Shown here in pieces: positions 55,791 through 64,000 of a stretch of DNA of 64,000 nucleotides. Source of the stretch: Mesorhizobium sp. Pch-S (GTDB lineage: Bacteria > Pseudomonadota > Alphaproteobacteria > Rhizobiales > Rhizobiaceae); NCBI RefSeq assembly GCF_004136315.1, contig NZ_CP029562.1:6409501-6473500 (forward strand). The letters are read 5' to 3'. Below the pieces are notes generated by a model, which saw only the letters and a list, made by a program, of their open reading frames with translations, made no database searches and was not told the origin of the DNA. The translations under genes were made by a program, and so were the position numbers. Position 1 is the first letter of the stretch. Each line of letters begins with the position of its first letter.

Positions 55791-56339
55791 ATGAAAATCC
55801 TGGCGATCTGCGGCAGCCTGCGCGCGCGCTCTTCCAATCTCGCCGTGCTGCAGGCAGCGCAGATGCTCGCGCCACGGTCGCTCGAGATCACGCTCTTCGA
55901 TGGACTGGAGGCACTGCCCCATTTCAATCCGGATCGGGATACGGAAACTCCACCCCCAACCGTGTTGCGGTTGCGCGAGGCAATCGGTCACGCCGATGGC
56001 CTGCTCATATGCAGCCCTGAATATGCGCGCGGCATTGCCGGTGTCATGAAGAACGCGCTGGACTGGCTGGTCAGCAGCTTCGAGTTTCCGGACAAACCCG
56101 TTGCCGTCATCAATGCGTCCCAGCGATCGACGCATGCCGACGCTGCCCTCCGCCTGACGTTGCAGACGATGTCGGCTCGCCTGATCGAGGACGCGTCGAT
56201 CACCTTGCCGCTGCTGGGACGCAATCTCGATGCGGCAGGAATCGCTGAGGACCCGGAGCTTTCGTCGCAGGTGCAGACGGCGCTCGAACATATGGAGCAT
56301 GTCATCGGCGACCAGATCGCGAAGCAGCAATCGAGATAA
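55791..56339 (+). CDS. NADPH-dependent FMN reductase
   Basis: Protein of 182 aa of the flavodoxin-fold FMN/chromate reductase family. The opening KILAICGSLRARSSN binds FMN phosphate, and CSPEYARGIAGVMKNALDWL is the conserved flavin and NADPH region around residues 75-94. ATG 55791 is 58 bases after the DUF2938 stop, so the two may be cotranscribed. It may supply reduced flavin or reduce quinones or metals in the same stress response. Confidence 0.9.
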   Translation: MKILAICGSLRARSSNLAVLQAAQMLAPRSLEITLFDGLEALPHFNPDRDTETPPPTVLRLREAIGHADGLLICSPEYARGIAGVMKNALDWLVSSFEFPDKPVAVINASQRSTHADAALRLTLQTMSARLIEDASITLPLLGRNLDAAGIAEDPELSSQVQTALEHMEHVIGDQIAKQQSR

Positions 56340-56354
56340 CGCCGCGCTGAATCA

Positions 56355-56383
56355 CTCGCCCGGGTCGTCAGCTGGCGAGTTTT
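56355..56383 (+). terminator. possible terminator after FMN reductase
   Basis: CTCGCC (56355-56360) and GGCGAG (56374-56379) with TTTT behind it form a stem-loop 15 bases after the FMN reductase stop. It overlaps the end of the convergent ROK gene. Confidence 0.45.
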
Positions 56384-57531
56384 CGCTGATGTCCGGCCGC
56401 GCTTTCGAAATCGAAGAACTTCTGAATCGCGAGTGCGGACGCGCCACGCAACCAGACATTGTTGTCCCAGTCCACTTCCAGCGGAGGCGGCGACCCGAAG
56501 GAATTCTCCTTCACCGCCCGGGCGAGAGGATCGATCAGGGCCTTGCCGAAACGGACGGCCTCGCCACCAACAACGACAACTTCAGGATCGACAAGGTCGA
56601 TCATGCCAATCAGCCGCTCGCCGATTTCACGACCGATCTTGCCGAGATAAGCCGACGCCAGCGGGTCTCCACGTTCGACTGCGGCCAACAAATCGTCGCC
56701 GGACTCTCCGTCCCGCAACTCCTGCCATCCCCTTATGATCCCGGACTCCGAAAGGCGCCGGTTCCAGCTCAGTCGATCGCTCGTCGCCCCACCATCCCTG
56801 TCCGGACGCACGAAACCGATCTCTCCTGCCGCGAAGCGCGCGCCACGATGGATCTGGCCATTGAAGATCAATGCAGCCCCGACGCCAGCGCTGATCACAA
56901 GCACCAGAGCGGAGCCATGTGTGCGCCCATATCCAAACAACTGCTGGGCGATGGCAAAAGCATTGACGTCGTTTTCCACCCAGACCGGCACGCTGATACG
57001 CGCTGCGATCAACTCGGCAACGGGCACATTGGTCCAGCCGAAGTCATGAAATTCAAGGCAGATCCCGCGATTCACATCGATAAGCCCCGGCATGGCGACC
57101 CCGATGCCGACAAGTTTTCGCGAATTGGCATTTTCCTTTTGCAACATGGCCACACCGCTTTCCACCGCGGCAGCAACGGCCTCGGGATCATGGCTGGACA
57201 GGGGCACCTTGCATGTCCCGATCGGCCGTGTGGACAGATCCGTCAGCGTACCTTCCACCCTGTCCGCCATGAGCTTGAATCCGATCGACCAATGCTGCTG
57301 GTAGTCGATGCTGAGCGGGATGGGCTTGCGTCCACCGGTGCTTTGCATGCCCTTTCCTTCGACGAGCATGCCTTCATTGATGAGCTCCGCGGTGACGCCG
57401 GTTACTGCCGCAGGGCTGAGACCGGTCATCGCCGCGATCTCGACGCGGCTCAGTCCGCCTGCGCGACGCAGGCAGTTGAGAACCAGCCGCCTGTTCAACG
57501 CGCGCGTTGTGCTTTGATCGCCTTTGATCAT
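56368..57531 (-). CDS. ROK family transcriptional regulator
   Basis: Protein of 387 aa. The N-terminal winged helix (about 10-70, NRRLVLNCLRRAGGLSRVEIAAMTGLSPAAVTGVTAELI) is joined to a ROK sugar-kinase-like fold with GIGVAMPGLID, VENDVNAFAIAQQLFG and GVGAALIFNGQIHRG. The CxCGxxGC zinc motif of ROK kinases is not seen, which favours a regulator over a kinase. Probable repressor of a carbohydrate gene set, not adjacent here. Confidence 0.9.
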   Translation of the reverse strand: MIKGDQSTTRALNRRLVLNCLRRAGGLSRVEIAAMTGLSPAAVTGVTAELINEGMLVEGKGMQSTGGRKPIPLSIDYQQHWSIGFKLMADRVEGTLTDLSTRPIGTCKVPLSSHDPEAVAAAVESGVAMLQKENANSRKLVGIGVAMPGLIDVNRGICLEFHDFGWTNVPVAELIAARISVPVWVENDVNAFAIAQQLFGYGRTHGSALVLVISAGVGAALIFNGQIHRGARFAAGEIGFVRPDRDGGATSDRLSWNRRLSESGIIRGWQELRDGESGDDLLAAVERGDPLASAYLGKIGREIGERLIGMIDLVDPEVVVVGGEAVRFGKALIDPLARAVKENSFGSPPPLEVDWDNNVWLRGASALAIQKFFDFESAAGHQRKLAS

Positions 57532-57725
57532 GTTTAATTCAATAAATGAATGTCGATGTGGCGCGCATATTGCGCCACAGTCAAAGGCAGATCAAGCTCC
57601 CGTAAACTACAACCTTAGGATCAGCCGCCCGAAGCTTGTCCGGTCAAGTGCGCAAGCGCAATTGTCAAGAATTGCCCCGTTTTATTATGCACCCGAGAGA
57701 ATCGGCGGCAGACAGTTGATCTCCC

Positions 57726-57768
57726 AAAAACTTGGCCCCTTCTTCGTTTGAGCCGAAGAAGGGGCCAA
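57726..57768 (-). terminator. rho-independent terminator after binding protein
   Basis: Arms TTGGCCCCTTCTTCG (57732-57746) and CGAAGAAGGGGCCAA (57754-57768) form a 15-bp perfect stem. On the minus strand it is followed by G then TTTTT (57730-57726). It lies 25 bases past the end of the binding-protein gene. Confidence 0.9.
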
Positions 57769-57793
57769 TAGCTTTCCTGACAAATGGCCGATT

Positions 57794-59059
57794 CTATTTC
57801 TGGATGTCGGCTTTGGTTTTGGCAACCTCGTCGGCGCTCATCTCTCCCACCGTCTCGACCTTGCCTTCCTTGACCTTCCACAGCCGGAATGGGCCGGTGA
57901 TATCGCCATACTGGTCGAAGGAAACCGGACCGATGACGCCCTCATATTTCACCGGCTTGCCTTCCTTGATCAGCGCAAGGGCCTTGGCGAATTCCTCCTT
58001 GCCGGCATGGATCGGCTCACCCTTGTCTGAGACCACTTCCGGGATCGCCGCCTTGATCGCTGCGGCATCGCCCTTGCCAGCCTTGGCAATGGCCAGAGCC
58101 ACGATCGCACCGGCATCGTAGGAGCGGTCTGCGGCGGGAGCGTCCGGCTTGATGCCACCGGAAAACGCCTCGTAGGCACCGTAGAAATAATCGGTCGACG
58201 CTGTCTTGCTCGTGCCAGACGAGGTGCCGTAAGCCTCGTTGAGATATTGCGCGCCGACCGCGTCGATGAACTCGGCGGAATTCATGCCGTCATTGAGCAG
58301 GAATTTCTGGGCGCCGCCGCCGGAAATCCAGGCACGCGCGATCGTCGCGCCGTCGACCGGATAGCTGACCAGATAAAGCGCCTCGGGTTCACCAGCCATC
58401 GCGGCGCTGGCTTCGGCGGAGTAGCTGGCCTGCTTTTCATTGTAGGGCGTGGTGGAAGTGATGACGCCACCGAGTTTCTTGTAAGCGTCGGCGAATTCCT
58501 TGACCATGTTGACGCCGAAGTCATTGTTGACGTGGATGATGGCGAGCTTCTTCAGGCCATTGTCGATGGCATATTTGGCGGCGGCGGTGCCTTGCAGCGC
58601 ATCGGAGGTGATGGTGCGAAAGAACACCCCGTTGGTCTTGCCGTCCTTGCCAAGCGCGGTCAGCGTCGGCGACGACGAGGCAGGCGATACCTGCACGATG
58701 CCAGCCGGAGCGGTCACCGAGGTCAGGATCGGAATCGATACCGACGAAATAATGCCGCCAATGATGACCGGCACCTTCTTGATGTTGACCAGCTGGGTCG
58801 CCTGATCGACGGCCACGTTACCTTGGCTCTGGCTGTCGCGCGTGTCGGTGACCAGCTTGCAGCCGCCGGCGCCACCAGCCTCATTGAAATCACGGAAGGC
58901 CATTTCCACGGATTTCGCACCGGCCTGGCCATACTCGCCGGCAGGGCCGGTCAGTTCCATCACCAATCCGACGGTGATGTCGCAATCGGCGGCCAATACC
59001 GGCGTAGCTGAAGTGGCCAGCGCCGCCAGCATCGTGGTGACGAAAAGATGTTTCTTCAT
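57794..59059 (-). CDS. branched-chain-amino-acid-type ABC substrate-binding protein
   Basis: Periplasmic protein of 421 aa with a signal peptide (about 1-23). The leucine-binding-protein fold shows as TVGLVMELTGPAGEYGQAGAKSVEMAF, GVVFFRTITSD-like FFRTITSDALQGTAAAKY, AIIHVNNDFGVNMVKEFADAYKK and YSAEASAAM. It is the only binding protein near the livGFHM genes on the opposite strand, so it most likely feeds that permease. Ligand unknown; aldo/keto reductase linkage suggests a non-amino-acid substrate. Confidence 0.88.
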   Translation of the reverse strand: MKKHLFVTTMLAALATSATPVLAADCDITVGLVMELTGPAGEYGQAGAKSVEMAFRDFNEAGGAGGCKLVTDTRDSQSQGNVAVDQATQLVNIKKVPVIIGGIISSVSIPILTSVTAPAGIVQVSPASSSPTLTALGKDGKTNGVFFRTITSDALQGTAAAKYAIDNGLKKLAIIHVNNDFGVNMVKEFADAYKKLGGVITSTTPYNEKQASYSAEASAAMAGEPEALYLVSYPVDGATIARAWISGGGAQKFLLNDGMNSAEFIDAVGAQYLNEAYGTSSGTSKTASTDYFYGAYEAFSGGIKPDAPAADRSYDAGAIVALAIAKAGKGDAAAIKAAIPEVVSDKGEPIHAGKEEFAKALALIKEGKPVKYEGVIGPVSFDQYGDITGPFRLWKVKEGKVETVGEMSADEVAKTKADIQK

Positions 59060-59133
59060 ATCACTTCCCCTTTGTTATGGCCGAGCTCCCGACACGGCCT
59101 TGTTTGGTCTGCGAAAATCCGGGCCGCCCTGAC

Positions 59134-60183
59134 TCAGGCAGCTCCCTTGTTGAGGTTGTATTTCATGATCGAGCCGTGACGGCCGTGGCGGTCGCGCTCG
59201 AGGGTGTAGACGTCGCCCTCGATCTGATGGGCTCGCGCCAGCACGGCAGCGATCTCTTGCTGGTCCCGCTCGGTCAGGTCGATGTCTGAAATGGCGAGGT
59301 TCGAGGGCAGATGCGCGCGGCTGCGTGCGCCGACGATGACGGCAGCGACTGACGGCTGCGACAGCATGGCGGCGCTGGCGATGGTGGCGATGTCGGCATC
59401 ATGGCGGTCTGCCACGGCACGCAAAGTTCGCAGCAAATCCTGGAACAGGCCCCAACCGCCGAAATCGTCGATGATCAGTTTGTATTTGACCAGAGACCGG
59501 TTCTCGTAAGGTTCGGCAGGTTCCGTAACGCCAAGCCAGCGGTCACCGAGGAAACCACCGGCGACAGTGCCGTAGCACAGGAACGCGATGCCCTTTTCCG
59601 CAGCGAGTGCGGCCATCTGCTTTGCCGGCCGGGTATCGAGCAGCGAATACTGCACCTGCATGGAGGTCAGCGGCACACCGGCCCCAACGATGGCCTCGAC
59701 ATGCGCGGTGTCAAAATTGGTGCCGCCGATCCGGTTGATCTTGCCAGCCAGCCTCAGCTCGTTCAGCCAGCCCGCAGTCTCCAGCCAGCGCGGGGCGTCA
59801 TAATCCCACCAGTGAAATTGCACCAGGTCGAGCCGGTCGAGATTGAGCCGCCGCAAGGACTGATCGATGACACCTTCTACATAAGCCTTGGTTATGCGTG
59901 GCAGGACATCGAGATCAGGCACGAATTTGGTGTGCACCTTGATGCGGTCGAGCGCCTCCTGACCACGCTCCTCCCGGTAACGCAGCCGGAAACGCCCGAT
60001 CAGCTCCTCGACACCCGTATAGATGTCGGCGCAATCGAAGGTGGTGATACCGGCATCGGCAAAGGCGATCATGTCGGCAACCGGATCGTCGCTCGATGCG
60101 GCGCCATGACCGCTGGCCATCTGCCAGCCGCCGCGGACGACCCGCGAAATCTCATAGTCCGGCGCCAGTCTGGTTCTCTGCAT
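59134..60183 (-). CDS. aldo/keto reductase
   Basis: NAD(P)H-dependent oxidoreductase, 349 aa, TIM barrel. Seen are TFDCADIYTGVEELIGRF with the catalytic Asp/Tyr, HTKFVPD with Lys, VQFHWWDYD with His and the C-terminal cofactor site VGARSRAHLPSNL. Probably acts on the compound imported by the neighbouring ABC system. Gene order from the promoter is GntR, TIGR04076, this gene, then the binding protein, with gaps of 10 and 74 bases. Confidence 0.9.
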   Translation of the reverse strand: MQRTRLAPDYEISRVVRGGWQMASGHGAASSDDPVADMIAFADAGITTFDCADIYTGVEELIGRFRLRYREERGQEALDRIKVHTKFVPDLDVLPRITKAYVEGVIDQSLRRLNLDRLDLVQFHWWDYDAPRWLETAGWLNELRLAGKINRIGGTNFDTAHVEAIVGAGVPLTSMQVQYSLLDTRPAKQMAALAAEKGIAFLCYGTVAGGFLGDRWLGVTEPAEPYENRSLVKYKLIIDDFGGWGLFQDLLRTLRAVADRHDADIATIASAAMLSQPSVAAVIVGARSRAHLPSNLAISDIDLTERDQQEIAAVLARAHQIEGDVYTLERDRHGRHGSIMKYNLNKGAA

Positions 60184-60193
60184 TTACTTCGTC

Positions 60194-60544
60194 TCAATCG
60201 TCGTTCAGAGGCACGGCAGTCGTTTCGGCATGGCTGAAGCGGCGCAGGCCGGTTCGGGTGATGCGGAAACGCGAGCTGCAATTCGGATCCGGACAGGCGA
60301 CCTCGGCGTCGGTCGTCATCCAGTCGTTCTTGTGCGTGGGCCGTTGTTTGGCCGGCAGCAACGGCAGCAGCGCCGCCAGCGAATAGATCGAGAAGCCCTG
60401 CCCTGCCGGCAGATGAAGCATCTCGCCGTGCATTTCGAAGTAATCACCAACCCTGGCGCCGCAATAGATCGCCCCGCCTTCCGGCGCAGTCACCTCAACG
60501 CGCAGATCGTAAAGCTCGAAGGAATCATCGTGTCCGTCAGCCAT
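60194..60544 (-). CDS. TIGR04076 family protein
   Basis: Protein of 116 aa that fits the TIGR04076 family: YDLRVEVTAPEGG, GARVGDYFEMHGEMLHLPAG, then FSIYSLAALLPLLPAKQR, NDWM, and VACPDPNCSSRFRI with a CxxxxC that could bind metal. Function unknown. It overlaps the GntR stop by eight bases and lies 10 bases before the aldo/keto reductase gene, so it is part of that operon. Confidence 0.85.
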   Translation of the reverse strand: MADGHDDSFELYDLRVEVTAPEGGAIYCGARVGDYFEMHGEMLHLPAGQGFSIYSLAALLPLLPAKQRPTHKNDWMTTDAEVACPDPNCSSRFRITRTGLRRFSHAETTAVPLNDD

Positions 60545-61253
60545 GTCGCACCTCCCGCGCATCAGCCTCTTCATCGTCGAGGCGGCCGCGGATCAGGTTG
60601 AACGACCGGGTGATGTCATCGGTCAGCGCCTTGACGGAGCCGGCAACGTCGCGGTGCTCCAGGGCCTCTATCAACGCCCAGTGATGGTGTGTGGCCGGGA
60701 TGTCGCGGTTCTCGTCGTGGATCTGGGCCGCGGTGCGGACATAAGGCCCCGACTGCAGCCAGAGGCTCTCGACAATCGGGATCAACACCGCCGAACCGGC
60801 AGCCCGATAGATATAGAAATGAAACGCATGATTGAGCTCGGAGGTCTTGTGCGCCTTGTCGCGATCATTGCTGGCGAAAGCGGCTTCGCAGGCAGCGGTC
60901 AATCGCCTGAGCTCGACAAAATCGGCGGCGGCGAGATTGGGCAAGGCCAGGGCCGTGATCTGCCCTTCGATGAGACAGCGGGCGCGGGCGAGATCTTCCA
61001 GTCGTTCCCGTGTGATCAAAGGCACCCGCACGGACCGGTTCGGCAGCGCTTCCAATGCCTGTTCGGAAACCAGGCGTCCGAGCGCCTCGCGGACCGGCAT
61101 GGTGCTGGTCTCCAGGGTTTCGGCGAGGTCGACGATGCGCATCATCTCGCCCGCATCGAACATGCCGTGGATCAGAGAGCGCCGCAGTTCGGCATAGACA
61201 CGATCGTGCAATGTCTCGCGTACGACCGGCGAAAGTGCACCGCGGCGGCTCAT
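60537..61253 (-). CDS. GntR family regulator (FCD domain)
   Basis: Protein of 238 aa. Winged helix with RVYAELRRSLIHGMFDAGEMMRI and LETSTMPVREALGRLVSEQALEALPNRSVRVP, then an FCD ligand domain with ELNHAFHFYIY and HHHWALIEALEHRD. First gene of the minus-strand arm, divergent from livG, with a palindrome between. Probably controls both arms. Confidence 0.9.
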   Translation of the reverse strand: MSRRGALSPVVRETLHDRVYAELRRSLIHGMFDAGEMMRIVDLAETLETSTMPVREALGRLVSEQALEALPNRSVRVPLITRERLEDLARARCLIEGQITALALPNLAAADFVELRRLTAACEAAFASNDRDKAHKTSELNHAFHFYIYRAAGSAVLIPIVESLWLQSGPYVRTAAQIHDENRDIPATHHHWALIEALEHRDVAGSVKALTDDITRSFNLIRGRLDDEEADAREVRHG

Positions 61254-61376
61254 GCTGCAGCTCCCGCGCGGCGGTTGAGGCAGTTTTCACGGATTTCGCG
61301 ATCAGACATTTCGTCCACCATTCGAAGCCCTCAAGCCATTGCTCATTTTCGTAGTTGCAATTTGCCCCGATGTAAA

Positions 61377-61388
61377 GTTTGATCAAAC
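61377..61388. promoter_or_regulatory. candidate GntR operator
   Basis: Perfect 12-bp palindrome GTTTGATCAAAC in the 165-base divergent gap, 30 bases before the livG start, with two further AGATCAAAA/TGATC-like half-sites nearby. A suitable FadR-type GntR site. Confidence 0.6.
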
Positions 61389-61418
61389 ATCACAGATCAA
61401 AATAATCGATCGGCCACC

Positions 61419-62222
61419 ATGCAGCCTGTCGCAGATACCTCTTTCGACATACCTCGCGGCCCGCTGGTCGAGGCGCGTGAACTGGTCAAGCAATTTGGCG
61501 GCCTGCGGGCCGTTGACGGCATGTCGATCAGCCTGCATCGCGGCGAGATGGTCGGCCTGATCGGGCCGAACGGGGCCGGCAAGACCACCCTCTTCAACCT
61601 TATCGCGGGCAGCCTTAACCCGACCTCCGGTTCGATCCGGATCGGCGGCGTCGAAGTCGCGCAGGAGCGGCCGGAGCGGCGTATCGCGCGAGGCATCGGA
61701 CGCACGTTCCAGATTCCGCGTCCCTTCGCTGAAATGACGGTGCTGGAGAATGTCCTGACCGGCAGCCAGCGGCAGTCCGGCGAGCGCATCTGGATGAACT
61801 TTCTCCAGCCCGGCCGTGTCGCAGCCGAAGAGCGTCAGGCCGTCGAGAAGGCGCGTGCACTGCTGGACTTCGTCAGACTGTCCGGGCTGGAAGCAGAGCC
61901 CGCACGGGTGCTGTCGGGCGGTCAACGCAAGCTACTGGAACTGGCACGCGTGCTGATGGCGGACCCCGAGACCATTCTGCTCGATGAACCGGCTGCCGGC
62001 GTCAACCCGACGCTGCTCGAACTCATCATCGATCGCGTGCTCGAGCTCAACGGCCAGGGCAGATCGATCCTGCTGATCGAACACAATATGGACATGGTCG
62101 CCCGGCTATGCGGCCGTGTCGTCGTCATGGCTTCAGGAAGATTGCTGACGGAGGGACCGCCCGACGAGGTGTCGCGCAACCGCACCGTGATCGAAGCCTA
62201 TCTCGGCGAGGTCGCAGCATGA
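61419..62222 (+). CDS. livG: branched-chain-type ABC transporter ATPase LivG
   Basis: Protein of 267 aa. Walker A GPNGAGKTT at 49-57, signature LSGGQ near 165-169, Walker B ILLDEPAAG near 186-194 and the LivG-type long loop with RTFQIPRPFAEMTVLENVL. Forms a dimer with LivF. Its stop overlaps the livF start (ATGA). The specificity depends on the binding protein, so amino acids are not certain. Confidence 0.93.
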   Translation: MQPVADTSFDIPRGPLVEARELVKQFGGLRAVDGMSISLHRGEMVGLIGPNGAGKTTLFNLIAGSLNPTSGSIRIGGVEVAQERPERRIARGIGRTFQIPRPFAEMTVLENVLTGSQRQSGERIWMNFLQPGRVAAEERQAVEKARALLDFVRLSGLEAEPARVLSGGQRKLLELARVLMADPETILLDEPAAGVNPTLLELIIDRVLELNGQGRSILLIEHNMDMVARLCGRVVVMASGRLLTEGPPDEVSRNRTVIEAYLGEVAA

Positions 62223-62971
62223 TGGAGCCACCCTCCATCGCGCTGTCGACGCGAGCCGTTGTCGCGGGCTACGAACCCGACCTGCCGATCGTGCGTGGCG
62301 TCGATTTTTCGGTCCGCAGCGGCGAGCTCGTCATCGTTCTCGGCCCCAACGGCGCCGGCAAATCCACCTTCGTCAAGGCGATTGCCGGGCTGGTGCCGAT
62401 CCATTCAGGCGCCACCCTGCTTGGCGATTTCGATATCACCAGCGTGCCGACGCATGAGAAGATCCGGCACGGCCTCGCCTTCGTACCGCAGACAGAAAAC
62501 ATCTTCGCGACCATGTCGATCCACGACAATCTGCTGCTGGCTGCAAATGTGTTGCCCAGGGAGAAACGTGGCCGCCGCGTCGCGGACCTCTATGCAATGT
62601 TTCCCGATCTCGCGGCGCGCCCATCACTGCGCGCGGGCCTGCTTTCAGGTGGCCAGCGCCAGATGCTGGCGGTGGCGCGGGCGCTGATCGTCGAGCCCAG
62701 CGTGCTGATCCTGGACGAGCCTTCGGCCGGCCTTTCGCCCAAGATCGTGCAGGATGTCTTTTCACAGCTGAAGGCAATCAACGACACAGGCGTCACCATC
62801 ATCCTGGTCGAGCAAAACGTGAAGGCAGCACTTGCCATCGCGGATCGCGCGGCGATCCTGGTCGAGGGGCAGCTGCGCCATGAGGGACCTGCGGTCACAC
62901 TCGCCGAAGACCCGATCGTCGCCGAACTCTATCTCGGCGCCCGTCACGCCGGAAAGGCGGCAACGCCATGA
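62219..62971 (+). CDS. livF: branched-chain-type ABC transporter ATPase LivF
   Basis: Protein of 250 aa. Walker A GPNGAGKST at 42-50, LSGGQ at 142-146, VLILDEPSAGLSPK Walker B region, and the LivF-type Q-loop VPQTENIFATMSI. Start ATG 62219 overlaps the livG stop; an adjacent ATG at 62222 is equivalent. The stop overlaps livH by four bases. Confidence 0.93.
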   Translation: MMEPPSIALSTRAVVAGYEPDLPIVRGVDFSVRSGELVIVLGPNGAGKSTFVKAIAGLVPIHSGATLLGDFDITSVPTHEKIRHGLAFVPQTENIFATMSIHDNLLLAANVLPREKRGRRVADLYAMFPDLAARPSLRAGLLSGGQRQMLAVARALIVEPSVLILDEPSAGLSPKIVQDVFSQLKAINDTGVTIILVEQNVKAALAIADRAAILVEGQLRHEGPAVTLAEDPIVAELYLGARHAGKAATP

Positions 62972-63879
62972 ACCCGCAACTGATCATGGATGGCCTGATC
63001 GCCGGCGCGATGATCGGGCTCGGCGCCATCGGCATCACGCTCACCTATTCGATCCTGCGCTTCGCCAATTTCGCACATGGCGAAATGATCAGCTGGGGCG
63101 CCTACCTGGCACTCGCCACCAGCGGCCTGCTCGGTTCGCTGTCGGGGGCGCTGTTCAAGCCGATCGGGCCATTCTCCTTCGGCTGGTCGCTGCCGCTTGC
63201 CATACTTGCTGCCGTGGTGCTGACGGCGGCACTGGCGCTACTGGTCGATGCTCTTTTGTTCGGTCCCTTGCGCAGACGCCGCAGCGCGATCATCATCATG
63301 GTGATGGCAAGCTTCGGGGCCTCGCTGGCTTTGCGCAGCCTGCTCGAATTCCTCTTCACCTCAAAACCGGTCTACTTTTCCAAGGCCCTGCAGATCGCGC
63401 TTCCGCTCGGTGGCGGCCTGCGTGCCACGCCCGACCAGCTCCTGTCGCTGGCCGTTGCCGCGCTTCTCGTCATCATCGTTCACATCCTGCTGACACGCAC
63501 GGCAATCGGTCGCTCCATGCGGGCCGTCAGCGAAAACCAGCAGCTTGCCGGCGTTGCCGGCATCGACGTCCGCAAGGTGATCCGCACCGTCTGGGTGCTG
63601 GGTGCCGGGCTTGCCTGCATCGCGGGTGTCATGGCTGGCCTGCTGGTACAGATCAGGCCTTATATGGGTTTCGACCTGTTGCTGCCGTTGTTTGCGGCAG
63701 CAATCCTCGGCGGCATCGGCAGCGTGCCCGGTGCGATGCTGGCGGGCCTGATCGTTGGCCTCGCCGAAGCCCTCGGCGTGCAATTGATCGGTGCGGAATG
63801 GCGCGCAGCCGTTGCCTTCATGATCCTCGTCTTCGTCCTGCTGCTGCGTCCGCAAGGCCTGTTCGGGAGGGCCGAATGA
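62968..63879 (+). CDS. livH: branched-chain-type ABC transporter permease LivH
   Basis: Inner-membrane protein, 303 aa, about eight hydrophobic segments. GLIAGAMIGLGAIGITLTYSIL at the start, RFANFAHGEMISWGAY and, near the end, LLPLFAAAILGGIGSVPGAMLAG with the ATPase-contacting loop. Overlaps livM by four bases. Confidence 0.94.
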   Translation: MNPQLIMDGLIAGAMIGLGAIGITLTYSILRFANFAHGEMISWGAYLALATSGLLGSLSGALFKPIGPFSFGWSLPLAILAAVVLTAALALLVDALLFGPLRRRRSAIIIMVMASFGASLALRSLLEFLFTSKPVYFSKALQIALPLGGGLRATPDQLLSLAVAALLVIIVHILLTRTAIGRSMRAVSENQQLAGVAGIDVRKVIRTVWVLGAGLACIAGVMAGLLVQIRPYMGFDLLLPLFAAAILGGIGSVPGAMLAGLIVGLAEALGVQLIGAEWRAAVAFMILVFVLLLRPQGLFGRAE

Positions 63880-64000
63880 GTGTGGAACTGATCGCCTATG
63901 TCGCGTTCTTCCTGACCATGGCCCTGACTTATGCCGTCATGTGCCTGGGTCTCAACGTGCAGTGGGGGCAGACCGGCCTGTTCAACGTCGGCGTCGCTGG
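63876..64000 (+). CDS. livM: branched-chain-type ABC transporter permease LivM (3' end outside window)
   Basis: Only the first 41 codons are visible, from ATG 63876 overlapping the livH stop (ATGA). They read a hydrophobic segment followed by LGLNVQWGQTGLFNVGVA, the conserved N-terminal signature of LivM-type permeases. The gene continues past the right edge. Confidence 0.88.
   Translation, partial: MSVELIAYVAFFLTMALTYAVMCLGLNVQWGQTGLFNVGVA

Noticed and set aside
1..64000. Phage, integrase, transposon, CRISPR array or toxin-antitoxin pair
   Set aside because: No integrase, transposase, phage structural gene, regularly spaced repeat set or recognisable toxin-antitoxin pair was found.

Overview
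This looks like a chromosomal segment of an alphaproteobacterium of the order Hyphomicrobiales, most like the Mesorhizobium/Phyllobacteriaceae group. The support is high GC, a long class II (B12-dependent) ribonucleotide reductase, DUF982 and DUF1127 proteins, a DmpA-type aminopeptidase, FCD-type GntR regulators paired with CUT2 sugar transport, and dense four-base stop/start overlaps. The genus is an inference. I saw no phage, transposase, integrase or CRISPR array; only one tRNA, Leu(UAA), is present. Both window edges cut genes: bioB on the left and livM on the right.

Layout. 1-2.1 kb: end of bioB, bioD and a DUF982 protein. 2.1-14 kb: mostly single housekeeping and accessory genes: tRNA-Leu, a VirK/YbjX protein, a lipoprotein, NudK, an old-yellow-enzyme reductase, an alpha/beta hydrolase, a tandem pair of small secreted paralogues, WrbA, a CinA-N/MoaB-like protein behind a long inverted repeat, a frameshifted tandem-domain universal stress protein, a DUF1801 protein, xanthine phosphoribosyltransferase and a second Nudix enzyme. 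14.4-18.5 kb: nrdJ with a paired NrdR-box promoter region. 18.7-28.2 kb: secreted or envelope proteins (DUF900 lipoprotein-like hydrolase, serine hydrolase, AsmA), DmpA plus a GNAT enzyme, and a Tat-exported solute-binding protein.

28.4-37.1 kb: a carbohydrate locus. Eight minus-strand genes (GntR, enolase-superfamily sugar-acid dehydratase, second GntR, CUT2 binding protein, permease, ATPase, SDR dehydrogenase, aldose-1-epimerase) are transcribed away from a fumarylacetoacetate-hydrolase-family enzyme. Together they fit uptake, mutarotation, oxidation, dehydration and further dehydration or cleavage of a 2-keto-3-deoxy sugar acid. 37.1-41.7 kb: a TetR regulator divergent from a three-subunit molybdenum hydroxylase of the PaoABC type, with a near-consensus promoter whose spacer is filled by a perfect 17-bp palindrome.

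41.8-46.6 kb: small hypothetical, DUF1127, AraC, GNAT (3' frameshift), YghU and secreted PEBP-like genes. 46.7-52.9 kb: a HAD phosphatase, GT4 glycosyltransferase, amylo-alpha-1,6-glucosidase-like hydrolase and membrane-anchored GT20 (trehalose-6-phosphate synthase family), probably for glucoside osmolyte or oligosaccharide metabolism. 53-56.3 kb: an MFS exporter and an ArsR-rhodanese fusion divergent from a DUF2938 membrane protein and an FMN reductase. 56.4-64 kb: a ROK regulator and a branched-chain-amino-acid-type ABC system split in two, with binding protein, aldo/keto reductase, TIGR04076 protein and GntR on the minus strand and livG-livF-livH-livM on the plus strand.

Two genes (the universal stress protein near 11,265 and the GNAT gene near 44,025) each appear to lack one base. 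This is either real decay or a sequence error, and should be resolved before those genes are interpreted.
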